A DNA stretch of 14,105 bases from Lachnoclostridium sp. UBA7122. GTDB taxonomy: Bacteria > Bacillota > Clostridia > Lachnospirales > Lachnospiraceae. The notes below the pieces were generated by a model. It saw only the letters and a program-made list of their open reading frames with translations. It made no database searches and was not told the DNA's origin. Where the stretch lies: assembly GCA_002493085.1 (NCBI GenBank), contig DKXQ01000075.1, positions 1 to 14,105 of the forward strand, given 5' to 3'. Within the stretch, counting starts at the first letter, position 1. The number at the start of each line of letters is the position of its first letter. Position numbers and translations under genes: made by a program. This document shows, one piece after another, positions 1-7,361 of this stretch.

Positions 1-55
1 TTACAGTTATTTCTCTACTCTATTCTGTCAGTTTTAAATTCAGGGGAGGGAATCT

Positions 56-781
56 ATGGCAGGAACAATAGTCCATCTTGTAATAGCAGATATATTATCA
101 CAGGTTTTAAAAAACAGGGGAATTGACACACCATATCATATTACAAGATTGGACAGTGATTACTTTATAGCTGGAAATATATGTCCTGATGGTATTATGG
201 CACGCTGTAATTATGTAAGGGATATGAAAAAACATACACACTTCAGGGATGGAATCATGGATTGTGATTTTCATAAAGAAGAAAATTTAGCATTATTTAG
301 ACAAAGGCTTTCTAGTTTTATAAAAGAAAGTATGAAAATCCTTAAAACAGATAGTGAGCGCAGCCTATACCTTGGTTATTGGACACATATGGTTACTGAT
401 GAAAAATTTATGTTAGAAATACGGCCTGAATTTTTAAAAAATATCGCTATAACAGGGCTTACAGAGTATAATATGGAAACATTTAAATATTTTAGTAAAG
501 ATGTAGATATGATTGACTTCCGCCTTGTAAATGAATATAAAGGAGCAGAACGGATTTATAATGCACTCTTGCATATAAAGCCTTATGAAATATATGGCAT
601 GATAACAAAGGATGAACTTACAAACAGCCGTAAATGGATTTTAAACTATTTCTTTGAAACAGAACATAAAAATATAGCATCCCCTGTATATGTCTCTTAT
701 GAAAAAATGTGGCAGTTTATTAATACAACAGTGAAAACGATAGAAGACAAAATTAACTGGCAAGCTTTAAATGTATTTTAA
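56..781 (+). CDS. Zinc-dependent phospholipase C-like protein
   Basis: The 241-residue protein resembles the zinc-dependent phospholipase C / S1-P1 nuclease-like fold (Pfam Zn_dep_PLPC type), which uses a trinuclear zinc site to cleave phosphodiester bonds. Seen in the sequence: an N-terminal His at residue 7 (MAGTIVH), an aspartate in AGNICPDG (D45), HTHFRDG (H60, H62, D65), and a helix GYWTHMVTDE (H111, D115). Together these give the His/Asp pattern expected of the metal ligands. There is no signal peptide, so unlike the secreted clostridial toxins it probably stays in the cytoplasm. The start is set by a strong AGGGGAGGG ribosome binding site at 42-50, five bases before ATG. The gene converges with gdhA across a 91-bp gap that holds only a small hairpin (GTGTAT/ATACAC, 840-855). 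The substrate is unknown, and the family call rests on motifs by eye. Confidence 0.7.
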   Translation: MAGTIVHLVIADILSQVLKNRGIDTPYHITRLDSDYFIAGNICPDGIMARCNYVRDMKKHTHFRDGIMDCDFHKEENLALFRQRLSSFIKESMKILKTDSERSLYLGYWTHMVTDEKFMLEIRPEFLKNIAITGLTEYNMETFKYFSKDVDMIDFRLVNEYKGAERIYNALLHIKPYEIYGMITKDELTNSRKWILNYFFETEHKNIASPVYVSYEKMWQFINTTVKTIEDKINWQALNVF

Positions 782-872
782 AGGACAATTATCCATACAA
801 TACATCAAAGCAGCCAGTCTGCAGTCAATATAAAGCATGGTGTATTCTTATACACATGTTTTGTACATTAAA

Positions 873-2225
873 TTATACACAGCCCTGTGCTTTCATAGCT
901 TCTGCAACTTTTAAGAAGCCTGCAATGTTAGCACCTGCCATGTAGTTGCCATCCATGCCATATTCTTTTGATGCTTCGTCACATGATTTGAAAATCTGTG
1001 CCATAATGCCCTGAAGTTTAGAATCAACTTCTTCAAATGTCCATGAAAGCCTTTCTGAGTTCTGGCTCATTTCAAGGGCTGATGTAGCAACACCGCCAGC
1101 ATTGGCAGCCTTTGCAGGACCATAGAGCATGTTGTTGTCAAAGTAAACATCAATAGCTTCAGGAGTTGAAGGCATATTAGCACCTTCTGCTACAGCATAA
1201 CAGCCGTTTGCTGCAAGAGTTTTAGCACTTTCTGCATCAATTTCATTCTGGGTAGCACAAGGAAGTGCAATATCACACTTAATAGTCCATATGCCGCTGC
1301 AGCCTTCTGTATAAACAGCATTGCTGTGTGAAGTCCTGTCAACATATTCTTTAATACGTCCTCTTTCCACTTCCTTAATCTGCTGCACTACTGGAAGGTC
1401 AATGCCATCAGGGTCATATATATATCCATTAGAATCTGAAAGTGCTACAACTTTAGCACCAAGCTCTGTAGCTTTCTTTGTTGCATATATAGCAACATTT
1501 CCAGAACCTGAGATAACAACAGTCTGGTCTTTAAAGCTTTTGCCATTAGCCTTAAGCATTTCATCAGTGAAATAGCACAGACCAAAACCAGTAGCTTCTG
1601 TACGTGCAAGTGAGCCACCATAAGTAAGGCCCTTGCCTGTAAGAACACCAGACCACTCATTTTTAATTCTCTTGTACTGTCCAAACATATAGCCGATTTC
1701 ACGTGCACCTGTGCCAATATCACCAGCAGGAACATCACAGTCAGGTCCAATATGCCTGTAAAGTTCTGTCATAAAGCTCTGGCAGAAACGCATAACCTCA
1801 CCATCACTTTTTCCTTTAGGGTCAAAATCAGAACCACCCTTGCCACCACCGATAGGAAGTGTTGTAAGGCTGTTTTTAAAAATCTGTTCAAAACCAAGGA
1901 ATTTGATAATTCCACTATATACTGATGGATGAAGCCTTAAGCCTCCCTTATATGGTCCTATTGCAGAGTTAAACTGGACACGGAAACCTCTGTTTACCTG
2001 TGTCTTTCCATTGTCATCAACCCAAGGCACACGGAAGATAATCTGTCTCTCTGGTTCTACAATACGTTCAAAAACGCCTGCTTCTACAAGGTCAGGCCTT
2101 TTTTCAACAACCGGTTCAAGTGATACAAAAACTTCTGTAACAGCCTGTATAAATTCCGGTTCACCTGCATTTCTTTTTTTTACTGTTTCAAGCAAATCAA
2201 TTAAGTACTGATTTTTTAACGCCAT
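873..2225 (-). CDS. gdhA: NADP-type glutamate dehydrogenase
   Basis: This is a hexameric (about 450-residue) glutamate dehydrogenase, which converts 2-oxoglutarate, ammonium and NAD(P)H to glutamate in the cytoplasm. Residues 1-200 form the substrate domain: PYKGG (K93), LPIGGGKGGSDFDP with the catalytic lysine K129, and DVPAGDIGTGAREIGYM with the catalytic aspartate D169. A Rossmann domain follows, with VVISGSGNVAIYA near residues 237-248. The C-terminal part has the family signature NAGGVATSALEMSQNSERLSW. The stretch ALSDSNG after the second Rossmann strand resembles the SDS motif of NADP-specific enzymes rather than the GPDG of the NAD-specific clostridial enzyme, so NADP use is inferred. 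The start is supported by AGGAGG on the minus strand at 2236-2241, ten bases upstream. The gene appears monocistronic and its length is normal. No clear terminator was seen downstream. Confidence 0.96.
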   Translation of the reverse strand: MALKNQYLIDLLETVKKRNAGEPEFIQAVTEVFVSLEPVVEKRPDLVEAGVFERIVEPERQIIFRVPWVDDNGKTQVNRGFRVQFNSAIGPYKGGLRLHPSVYSGIIKFLGFEQIFKNSLTTLPIGGGKGGSDFDPKGKSDGEVMRFCQSFMTELYRHIGPDCDVPAGDIGTGAREIGYMFGQYKRIKNEWSGVLTGKGLTYGGSLARTEATGFGLCYFTDEMLKANGKSFKDQTVVISGSGNVAIYATKKATELGAKVVALSDSNGYIYDPDGIDLPVVQQIKEVERGRIKEYVDRTSHSNAVYTEGCSGIWTIKCDIALPCATQNEIDAESAKTLAANGCYAVAEGANMPSTPEAIDVYFDNNMLYGPAKAANAGGVATSALEMSQNSERLSWTFEEVDSKLQGIMAQIFKSCDEASKEYGMDGNYMAGANIAGFLKVAEAMKAQGCV

Positions 2226-2529
2226 TGCTAAAAAACCTCCTTCTGTTAAAAAAATTTGTATTATTTATAATTGGTTACCACGACTAGTATTACACAAAAA
2301 TAATAATAATTCAATTACTTTTTGAAATATTTTGAAATTGCCATGCCAGAGTTGTAAAAAATTGCACAATATATTTAAACTTTCGTATATCCAGGTAAAG
2401 TTGCACTATCAGAACTTTTGGCCAGCTTGTATTTTCTATGCAACTATGCTAAACTAAATAATTAATACACTGGCAACTGTATATGTTCACAAGATAACAA
2501 TATAACAACCAGAAGAAAGGATGATTTGA
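2226..2529. other. Divergent intergenic region between gdhA and surface protein
   Basis: No gene was found in these 304 bases. They carry the gdhA ribosome binding site (minus-strand AGGAGG, 2236-2241) and the AAAGGA-type site of the surface protein just before 2530. A possible gdhA promoter on the minus strand is TTGAAT (2309-2314) and TAATAC (2287-2292) with a 16-base spacer. It is weak and could be chance in such AT-rich DNA. No convincing promoter was recognised for the surface protein. No riboswitch-like structure was seen. Confidence 0.4.
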
Positions 2530-5500
2530 ATGAAGCAGAAACTACGTAAGAAACAAAAAACAATACAGTGGATTTTAAGTATTTTTATAATATTGACACT
2601 GTTCTTATTTATGCAAAAAGCGGATTTGTTTTTATCTCATATAGAAGTAAAAGCTGCTGGACTGGAAACAGACCATGTAGATTTGCGTGGAAATGGAACT
2701 GAAACTGAGCCATATCTCATAGAGACTGAGGATGAACTTCTGGCAATGGCTGCTGCAGCCCAGGATGCCAGTCTTACAGGTCATTACAAACTTATTGCTG
2801 ATATCACTTTGGAAAAAACATGGACACCAGCTGGCAGTAAGCAGTTTCCATTTGCTGGAACATTTGATGGAAACGGTCATAAAATAAGTAAGATTAGTTT
2901 CAACAAAAAACACAATTATAATTATCTTGGCATGTTTGGTTTTAATAGCGGCACAATAAAAAACCTGAATTGCTATATGACAAGAAAGGTTAAGGATAAT
3001 TCTTTTAATGGAGATTATTTTTCTGGTGGCCTGGCCGGCTATAACGAAGGGACAATCTCAAATTGCTATGCAGAAGCTGAAATTAGTATTTCTACTTCTT
3101 CTTATACGCAGCAGTACCATAAAACAGGTGGTCTGGCTGGCTCTAACGAAGGAACAATTTCAAACTGTTATGTAACAGGAAAAGTATTATTTGTAAGTGG
3201 TTCACAGGGTGTTTCTTCCCAGACAGGTGGTTTAACTGGCTATAACACGGGAAGAATCCTAAATTGTTATGCAAATGTAGAAACAAGTGATATTAATCAC
3301 TACAAATATTCTTCTTCTAAAGTAGGTGGCCTGGCTGGCTCTAACGAAGGAACAATCTCAAATTGTTATGCAACAGGAAAAGTTTCAATTGCTGCAAATA
3401 GTTATCGTAATACTGATAATGGTGGTCTGGTTGGCAGAAATAGCGGAACAGTTTCTAATTGTTATTTTAACAGCGGGAATTATAATAATAAACAGGGTAC
3501 ATCAAAATCTCTTGATGAAATGAAGCTGGAATCTACATTTGAAGGCTGGGATTTTGAAACTGTATGGGGAATTGATCCTGGTATAAATGATGGATACCCT
3601 TATTTGCGCGATACTTTGTATTCTTCTGCTGCTCCGGATGACGTTGTATTACATTCAGGTTCTTTTTATTTCACTGGATGGGATGCCAGTACAAAACTGC
3701 TGACAGATAGTATACCAGGCGCAATTACAAGTGGTATCAGTGCATTAGTAACAGATACAACAGTAATAAATGGCGCAGATTCCCCAAAACAGCTTCTTAA
3801 TAAATATGTCTGGGCAGAATACTATTACGATGGCAACTGCAACGTACTTACTCATGTGAAGTCTCTGGACTCCCGTATTGGAGTAGTGACAGCACTTTCA
3901 TACATAGATGGGACGGGCTGGAAATTTACAATTGATGACAGTGAATATACGATTCCTTCTAATCCGGATATACTATCCCCACAAAATGAATATAGCGTAA
4001 CACAGTACAAAGATAAAAAGGTATTCTATCATCTTCTTGATGGAAAACTGATAGAAATTTTCCCGTTGTCACTGCATATAGGGGTATTTGAGTCTGAAAC
4101 TGGCAGTCCAAAGGAATTTGTGGTGGATGGAAAGAGTTACAGTGTGTGGAATGGCGCAGTATCCCATTCCCTTAAAACAGGAGATGCAGTTAGATTCTAT
4201 ACTGCTATGCCAAATATTATTATCCAGATAGAAAAGCGCAGATACGAAACGAAAACTGGTACACTGGAACAATATAACGCTTCTGCGCACACTGCCATAT
4301 TAGATGAGGTGTCTATAAAAATCAATACAGAAGAATGTATACAAGACCTTACACCTATGATAGGAAAAGATGTATTCTATCTGCTGGCAAATGAAGAAAT
4401 TGTTCATATAGATATGTTGTCAAAAGCCAGTTACCAGTTGGTCATATCAGACAGTTTTCTAGGTAATGTGGGGTATGAAAGTGGAGCATATACCGTAAAG
4501 GATGGCATAGCAAAGATTCATCTGTCCAACCAGATGTCTTATGAATTTCCACGTTTTTACGATCAGAAAGTTGTAGACAGGGCATGCAGTAAAGTACCAG
4601 TTACTATTCAGTCCTCTGTCTGGGAAGCTGGCAATGGAGTCAAATTCCAGACACCTGAATTAGCATCTTTAACACTCATGCCAGGGGAAGATAGCAATAA
4701 ATCTGTTTACTATACTATTGGAGGTTATACGCCAACAGAAAAAAGTGAATCTATTGTTAGTAAACTGAACATTGCGTGCAAACAGGCAGGAAGCAGTGAG
4801 GAATACTCTGCCATTGGCAGTTATGTTCTCCGGATTAATAATTATGATAAACCATCTAAAGAACCAATATATTCCGAAGAAGACAAAAACATAACAGATT
4901 TAGCTTTAACAGCGTATAATGAGCTTGATAAAGTAATTGGCGCAGTCAGCCTGAGACCGGATATCATGGAGGAAATGTTTAGCATAAAAGGTGAGGCGCT
5001 CCAGCAGTTCCAAAAAGAAATTCTGTCGGTGGTAGTGTTAAGCAATACACCCCAAAAAAGCTTCCAGGACAAGGTAAAAGATGATATTTTTTCAAAAGTA
5101 TTTAGCAAGTATAAACCAAAAACCTATATCTCTGTAGCAGGATATACTGTTCCACTTAATTTTACAATACTATCACAAGAATATGGAATACTTCTTGTAA
5201 AGTTTAACTGCAAAGTCCTTAAGATTGGATTGTCTGGCGAATCAATGTATGTAACAGTTGATTATGAAATTCAAAATTCAGAAAGGACTGTACCAGAAGA
5301 AAAGAAAACAGGTGTGCTTGGCGGAGGAGCCAGTGCAGATGTTTCAGCATTTTCCAAAGCGGCATTTGGTCTTGTTGAAGCAGGAGTGAAAGAAGCATAT
5401 AACGAGGCATGGGGAAATAGTGCAGATGAAGTAGCAGACTTCTTATTTAATGATACGGTAAAAGCAATATTAAGGGCAAAAAAAACCAGTGTTAAAGATG

Positions 5501-6417
5501 TTGCATGGAATATCATCACATGGCCTGCTAAGAACCTGGGTATACACTGTCCAGTAGATGTATATGTGTATAATGCGGAAGGAAATCTTTGCGGTTCTAT
5601 TGAAAATAACATAGTAACAAAGGAAAGTGAAGATTTCATACTGTCTGTTGAACATGACACAAAATATATCAAGGGTATGGATTATGATTATACAGTGAAG
5701 TATATAGCAGCAGGTGATGGACTGATGTATGTTGAAGTTACTGAATATATGGGTGCTGATACACCCGCAAGGCATTTGATGAACTTTAACATACCTCTGC
5801 AGCAAAATGGGGTCTATATCCAGCAAATCCCCAAAGCAATCCAGCCTCCAATAGAAGAATACCAGCTTATTTCGGAAACAAACCAGGGATTTCCTGTGGA
5901 TGTTACAGAGGTTTTATATACGCCAGCACCAGCAGCATCACCAGTGTCACCAGTTATGCCATCAGTTGTGCCAACGCTAGTGCCATCAACTGCTCCAGTA
6001 GTTACATCAATACCAGTACCAACAGAAACTCCAGCAGTTGTACCAACATTTGTGCCAACAGAAATTCCAGTAATTATACCAACATTTGTGCCAACAGAAA
6101 CACCAGATACTACACCAGTATTTGTCTCATCTGCAAAAAAACAGATTAAAAAGGTAAAGGCAGTTAAAAAGAAAGTAATAGTCGGAAAAAATAAGAAACT
6201 TAATGTTAATTTTAAAATCACAACGATTAATAATAAAAAAATTGTAAAAAAGAAGGCAAAAGCAATTATAGATAATAAGAAAATTGCAAAGGTTATAAAA
6301 ACCAGAGTAAAAACAGGAAAGGCTGTTGTAACTGTAAAAGGCAGAAAGAAAGGTATGGCAATACTTAAACTGAGTATTGGAGGAAAAACAGCTAAAATGG
6401 TTATAAGAGTAAAGTGA
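2530..6417 (+). CDS. Large secreted GLUG-repeat surface protein
   Basis: This 1295-residue extracellular protein has unknown function. It opens with a basic N-terminus, a hydrophobic segment (about residues 14-29) and a likely signal peptidase site after VKA near residue 43. Five GLUG-type repeats follow, starting at residues 166, 200, 233, 266 and 298, each of the form GGLAGxNxGTIxNCY. Such repeats are seen in bacterial adhesin- and protease-like surface proteins. Residues from about 360 to 1130 are mostly beta-rich and not recognised. A Pro/Thr/Val linker at about 1132-1199 includes a repeated VPTFVPTE unit. The last 94 residues hold 31 lysines and resemble a degenerate Ig-like (BIG2-type) domain ending KTAKMVIRVK. 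There is no LPxTG sortase motif and no C-terminal membrane anchor, so electrostatic or polymer-mediated wall attachment is inferred. The start is preceded by AAAGGATGA. No terminator lies directly after the stop. Confidence 0.85.
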   Translation: MKQKLRKKQKTIQWILSIFIILTLFLFMQKADLFLSHIEVKAAGLETDHVDLRGNGTETEPYLIETEDELLAMAAAAQDASLTGHYKLIADITLEKTWTPAGSKQFPFAGTFDGNGHKISKISFNKKHNYNYLGMFGFNSGTIKNLNCYMTRKVKDNSFNGDYFSGGLAGYNEGTISNCYAEAEISISTSSYTQQYHKTGGLAGSNEGTISNCYVTGKVLFVSGSQGVSSQTGGLTGYNTGRILNCYANVETSDINHYKYSSSKVGGLAGSNEGTISNCYATGKVSIAANSYRNTDNGGLVGRNSGTVSNCYFNSGNYNNKQGTSKSLDEMKLESTFEGWDFETVWGIDPGINDGYPYLRDTLYSSAAPDDVVLHSGSFYFTGWDASTKLLTDSIPGAITSGISALVTDTTVINGADSPKQLLNKYVWAEYYYDGNCNVLTHVKSLDSRIGVVTALSYIDGTGWKFTIDDSEYTIPSNPDILSPQNEYSVTQYKDKKVFYHLLDGKLIEIFPLSLHIGVFESETGSPKEFVVDGKSYSVWNGAVSHSLKTGDAVRFYTAMPNIIIQIEKRRYETKTGTLEQYNASAHTAILDEVSIKINTEECIQDLTPMIGKDVFYLLANEEIVHIDMLSKASYQLVISDSFLGNVGYESGAYTVKDGIAKIHLSNQMSYEFPRFYDQKVVDRACSKVPVTIQSSVWEAGNGVKFQTPELASLTLMPGEDSNKSVYYTIGGYTPTEKSESIVSKLNIACKQAGSSEEYSAIGSYVLRINNYDKPSKEPIYSEEDKNITDLALTAYNELDKVIGAVSLRPDIMEEMFSIKGEALQQFQKEILSVVVLSNTPQKSFQDKVKDDIFSKVFSKYKPKTYISVAGYTVPLNFTILSQEYGILLVKFNCKVLKIGLSGESMYVTVDYEIQNSERTVPEEKKTGVLGGGASADVSAFSKAAFGLVEAGVKEAYNEAWGNSADEVADFLFNDTVKAILRAKKTSVKDVAWNIITWPAKNLGIHCPVDVYVYNAEGNLCGSIENNIVTKESEDFILSVEHDTKYIKGMDYDYTVKYIAAGDGLMYVEVTEYMGADTPARHLMNFNIPLQQNGVYIQQIPKAIQPPIEEYQLISETNQGFPVDVTEVLYTPAPAASPVSPVMPSVVPTLVPSTAPVVTSIPVPTETPAVVPTFVPTEIPVIIPTFVPTETPDTTPVFVSSAKKQIKKVKAVKKKVIVGKNKKLNVNFKITTINNKKIVKKKAKAIIDNKKIAKVIKTRVKTGKAVVTVKGRKKGMAILKLSIGGKTAKMVIRVK
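3025..3470 (+). repeat. In-gene tandem repeats encoding GLUG motifs
   Basis: Five units of about 96-102 bp begin at 3025, 3127, 3226, 3325 and 3421. Each opens with GGTGG and codes for a glycine-rich turn, Asn/Ser, a GTI-like strand and NCY. Units 2 (3127) and 4 (3325) are almost identical at DNA level over about 59 bases, with only a handful of mismatches. The spacers between the conserved cores vary much more. Confidence 0.8.
6031..6102 (+). repeat. 36-bp tandem repeat in Pro/Thr linker
   Basis: Two adjacent 36-bp units (6031-6066 and 6067-6102) share CCAACATTTGTGCCAACAGAA and code for the VPTFVPTE-type linker of the surface protein. A degenerate third copy follows. This is a low-complexity spacer that probably extends the protein through the wall. 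Confidence 0.7.
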
Positions 6418-6490
6418 GGCAGAAAAAAAAGACCAGTTTACCAGAAAATTAATAAAAATAATTTATTAACAAAACGTTCATAATTGGGAC

Positions 6491-6522
6491 ATACTTTAGA
6501 CATATATAAAGTATACTATAAA
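6491..6522 (+). promoter_or_regulatory. Dyad over a weak putative promoter
   Basis: A perfect inverted repeat, ATACTTTA (6491-6498) and TAAAGTAT (6507-6514), is separated by eight bases. It overlaps a weak promoter-like pair, TTTAGA (6495-6500) and TATAAA (6517-6522), with a 16-base spacer. An operator for a dimeric regulator, or self-regulation by the downstream response regulator, is possible but is inference only. AT-rich dyads also arise by chance. Confidence 0.3.
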
Positions 6523-6526
6523 TAAC

Positions 6527-6618
6527 AGAAAGTGAAAACTTTCTACTCCCACCCTATTATACGCTGGATAACGAGAGTTATCCGACAAAAAGAGCCTGTA
6601 ATGGCTCTTTTTGTTTTT
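6527..6618 (+). ncRNA. Candidate small RNA or leader with GNRA hairpins
   Basis: Three consecutive perfect hairpins were found. AGAAAGT/ACTTTCT (6527-6544) closes a GAAA loop. GGATAAC/GTTATCC (6566-6583) closes a GAGA loop. The third is an 11-bp stem followed by a T-run (6586-6618). Two GNRA tetraloops in a row followed by a terminator fit a short, about 90-nt transcript or an attenuator leader. No known RNA family was recognised. The segment could also simply be the 3' end of the surface-protein transcript. Confidence 0.35.
6586..6618 (+). terminator. Intrinsic terminator
   Basis: A perfect 11-bp stem, CAAAAAGAGCC (6586-6596) with GGCTCTTTTTG (6603-6613), has a 6-base loop and a trailing T-run (6608-6618). 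It lies 169 bases past the surface-protein stop and 115 bases before the next gene. It may end the upstream message, or it may act as an attenuator in the leader of the membrane protein/response regulator unit. Confidence 0.8.
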
Positions 6619-6633
6619 ACTTTAAAAAATGCA

Positions 6634-6726
6634 TGCGGCCGTGTGTCAGGGAGATACCGCTAAAGTGGCCGCACCTGGCGCAGCAAAGTTCCTTATAAGT
6701 GAGGGATTTATGGAGTTGAAAGGAGG
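6634..6726 (+). ncRNA. Candidate pseudoknot RNA leader with SD-sequestering helix
   Basis: This GC-rich island in an AT-rich spacer can form an H-type pseudoknot. Stem 1 is TGCGGCC (6634-6640) with GGCCGCA (6667-6673). Stem 2 is GTCAGG (6645-6650) with CCTGGC (6674-6679), which abuts stem 1 without a gap. Loops of 4 and 16 bases are sterically reasonable. Downstream, TTCCTTA (6689-6695) can pair with TGAGGGA (6700-6706). Alternatively, TTCCTT (6689-6694) can pair with AAGGAG (6720-6725), which overlaps the Shine-Dalgarno sequence of the next gene. Mutually exclusive helices of this kind are the design of translational riboswitches. No known class matched by eye, and the ligand is unknown. Confidence 0.4.
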
Positions 6727-6732
6727 GGGGTT

Positions 6733-7323
6733 ATGGCACAGAAAAATAATAAATATGTTATTGACGGGTATTCTTTTCCAGGCAGAAATGACTATGAAAA
6801 AGCGCTTAAAGAAAAAGAAGCTATTTCATATATAGCTGCTAACACAAATATGGCTGATATGAAAGCTGTATTGAAAATTTATAATAAGTCAGTTGAAAAG
6901 CAATCTTTCCAGACTGCTGTCGGTCTTGAATTTGTCAATAATATGAGAAAGACCCTTATATCATCAGGAATTGTATCAAAAGATACACTAATGGACATAC
7001 CAGTTCCAAAAATCTCTGGCAGCAGACAGGCAACAGCATCTGCAGATGTCAATACCTCAGATGCCAGGGCAGATAAGTATAAACTTGCCTATGAAAATGC
7101 GCTTGCTGGAAGAACCATAAGAAATATTGTAATAGCTTTTCTTACATTAATTATAATTGCAATGCTTGTTATAACATTTAACAGCAAGTATTCTGTGTTT
7201 ACGTATTTTACTGATTATAAAGCTGATATGGAAAATGAGCTTATAGACAAGTATGAGTCATGGAAAGATGAGCTTGATAAAAGGGAAAAAGAACTTGATA
7301 AAAGAGAAAAGGCCCTGAAATAG
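6733..7323 (+). CDS. Single-pass membrane protein with coiled-coil tail
   Basis: This 196-residue protein has unknown function. Residues 1-130 are soluble and mostly helical, with a short Ser/Thr/Ala-rich stretch near 95-110. Residues about 131-149 (NIVIAFLTLIIIAMLVITF) are one clear transmembrane segment. Residues 162-196 are a charged coiled coil ending in a repeated ELDKREK unit. No signal peptide or enzymatic motif is visible. The start is decided by an AGGAGGGGGG ribosome binding site (6721-6730), with AGGAGG six bases before ATG. An upstream in-phase-looking ATG near 6710 is in another frame. The gene lies 38 bases ahead of the response regulator gene on the same strand, so the two are probably co-transcribed. 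It could be a sensor accessory or scaffold for that regulator, which is inference from context. It sits behind a highly structured leader. Confidence 0.75.
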   Translation: MAQKNNKYVIDGYSFPGRNDYEKALKEKEAISYIAANTNMADMKAVLKIYNKSVEKQSFQTAVGLEFVNNMRKTLISSGIVSKDTLMDIPVPKISGSRQATASADVNTSDARADKYKLAYENALAGRTIRNIVIAFLTLIIIAMLVITFNSKYSVFTYFTDYKADMENELIDKYESWKDELDKREKELDKREKALK

Positions 7324-7361
7324 AAAAAGCCTTTGGGCAGCAGAAAAGGACGGTTGTACTG

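Noticed and set aside
840..855. GTGTAT/ATACAC hairpin between the phospholipase-like gene and gdhA as a terminator
   Set aside because: The stem has only six AT-rich pairs and no T-run on either strand. It is too weak to call.
2287..2314. Confident gdhA promoter
   Set aside because: TTGAAT and TAATAC with a 16-base spacer are only a partial match in very AT-rich DNA with other equally weak options, so it is mentioned only within the intergenic entry.
5814..6221. Gly/Thr/Val-rich open frame on the minus strand with a repeated VGTNVG pattern
   Set aside because: It is the antisense shadow of the Pro/Thr repeat linker of the surface protein and has no ribosome binding site.
6634..6680. ZTP (pfl) riboswitch
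   Set aside because: GGCCGTGTG and CCGCACCTGG are superficially similar to conserved ZTP segments, but the second internal stem and the GGGGAG-type core are missing, so the class cannot be assigned.
6629..6835. Open frame overlapping the structured leader and the start of the membrane protein gene
   Set aside because: It has no ribosome binding site, overlaps the well-supported gene at 6733 in another frame, and lies over self-complementary segments better explained as RNA structure.
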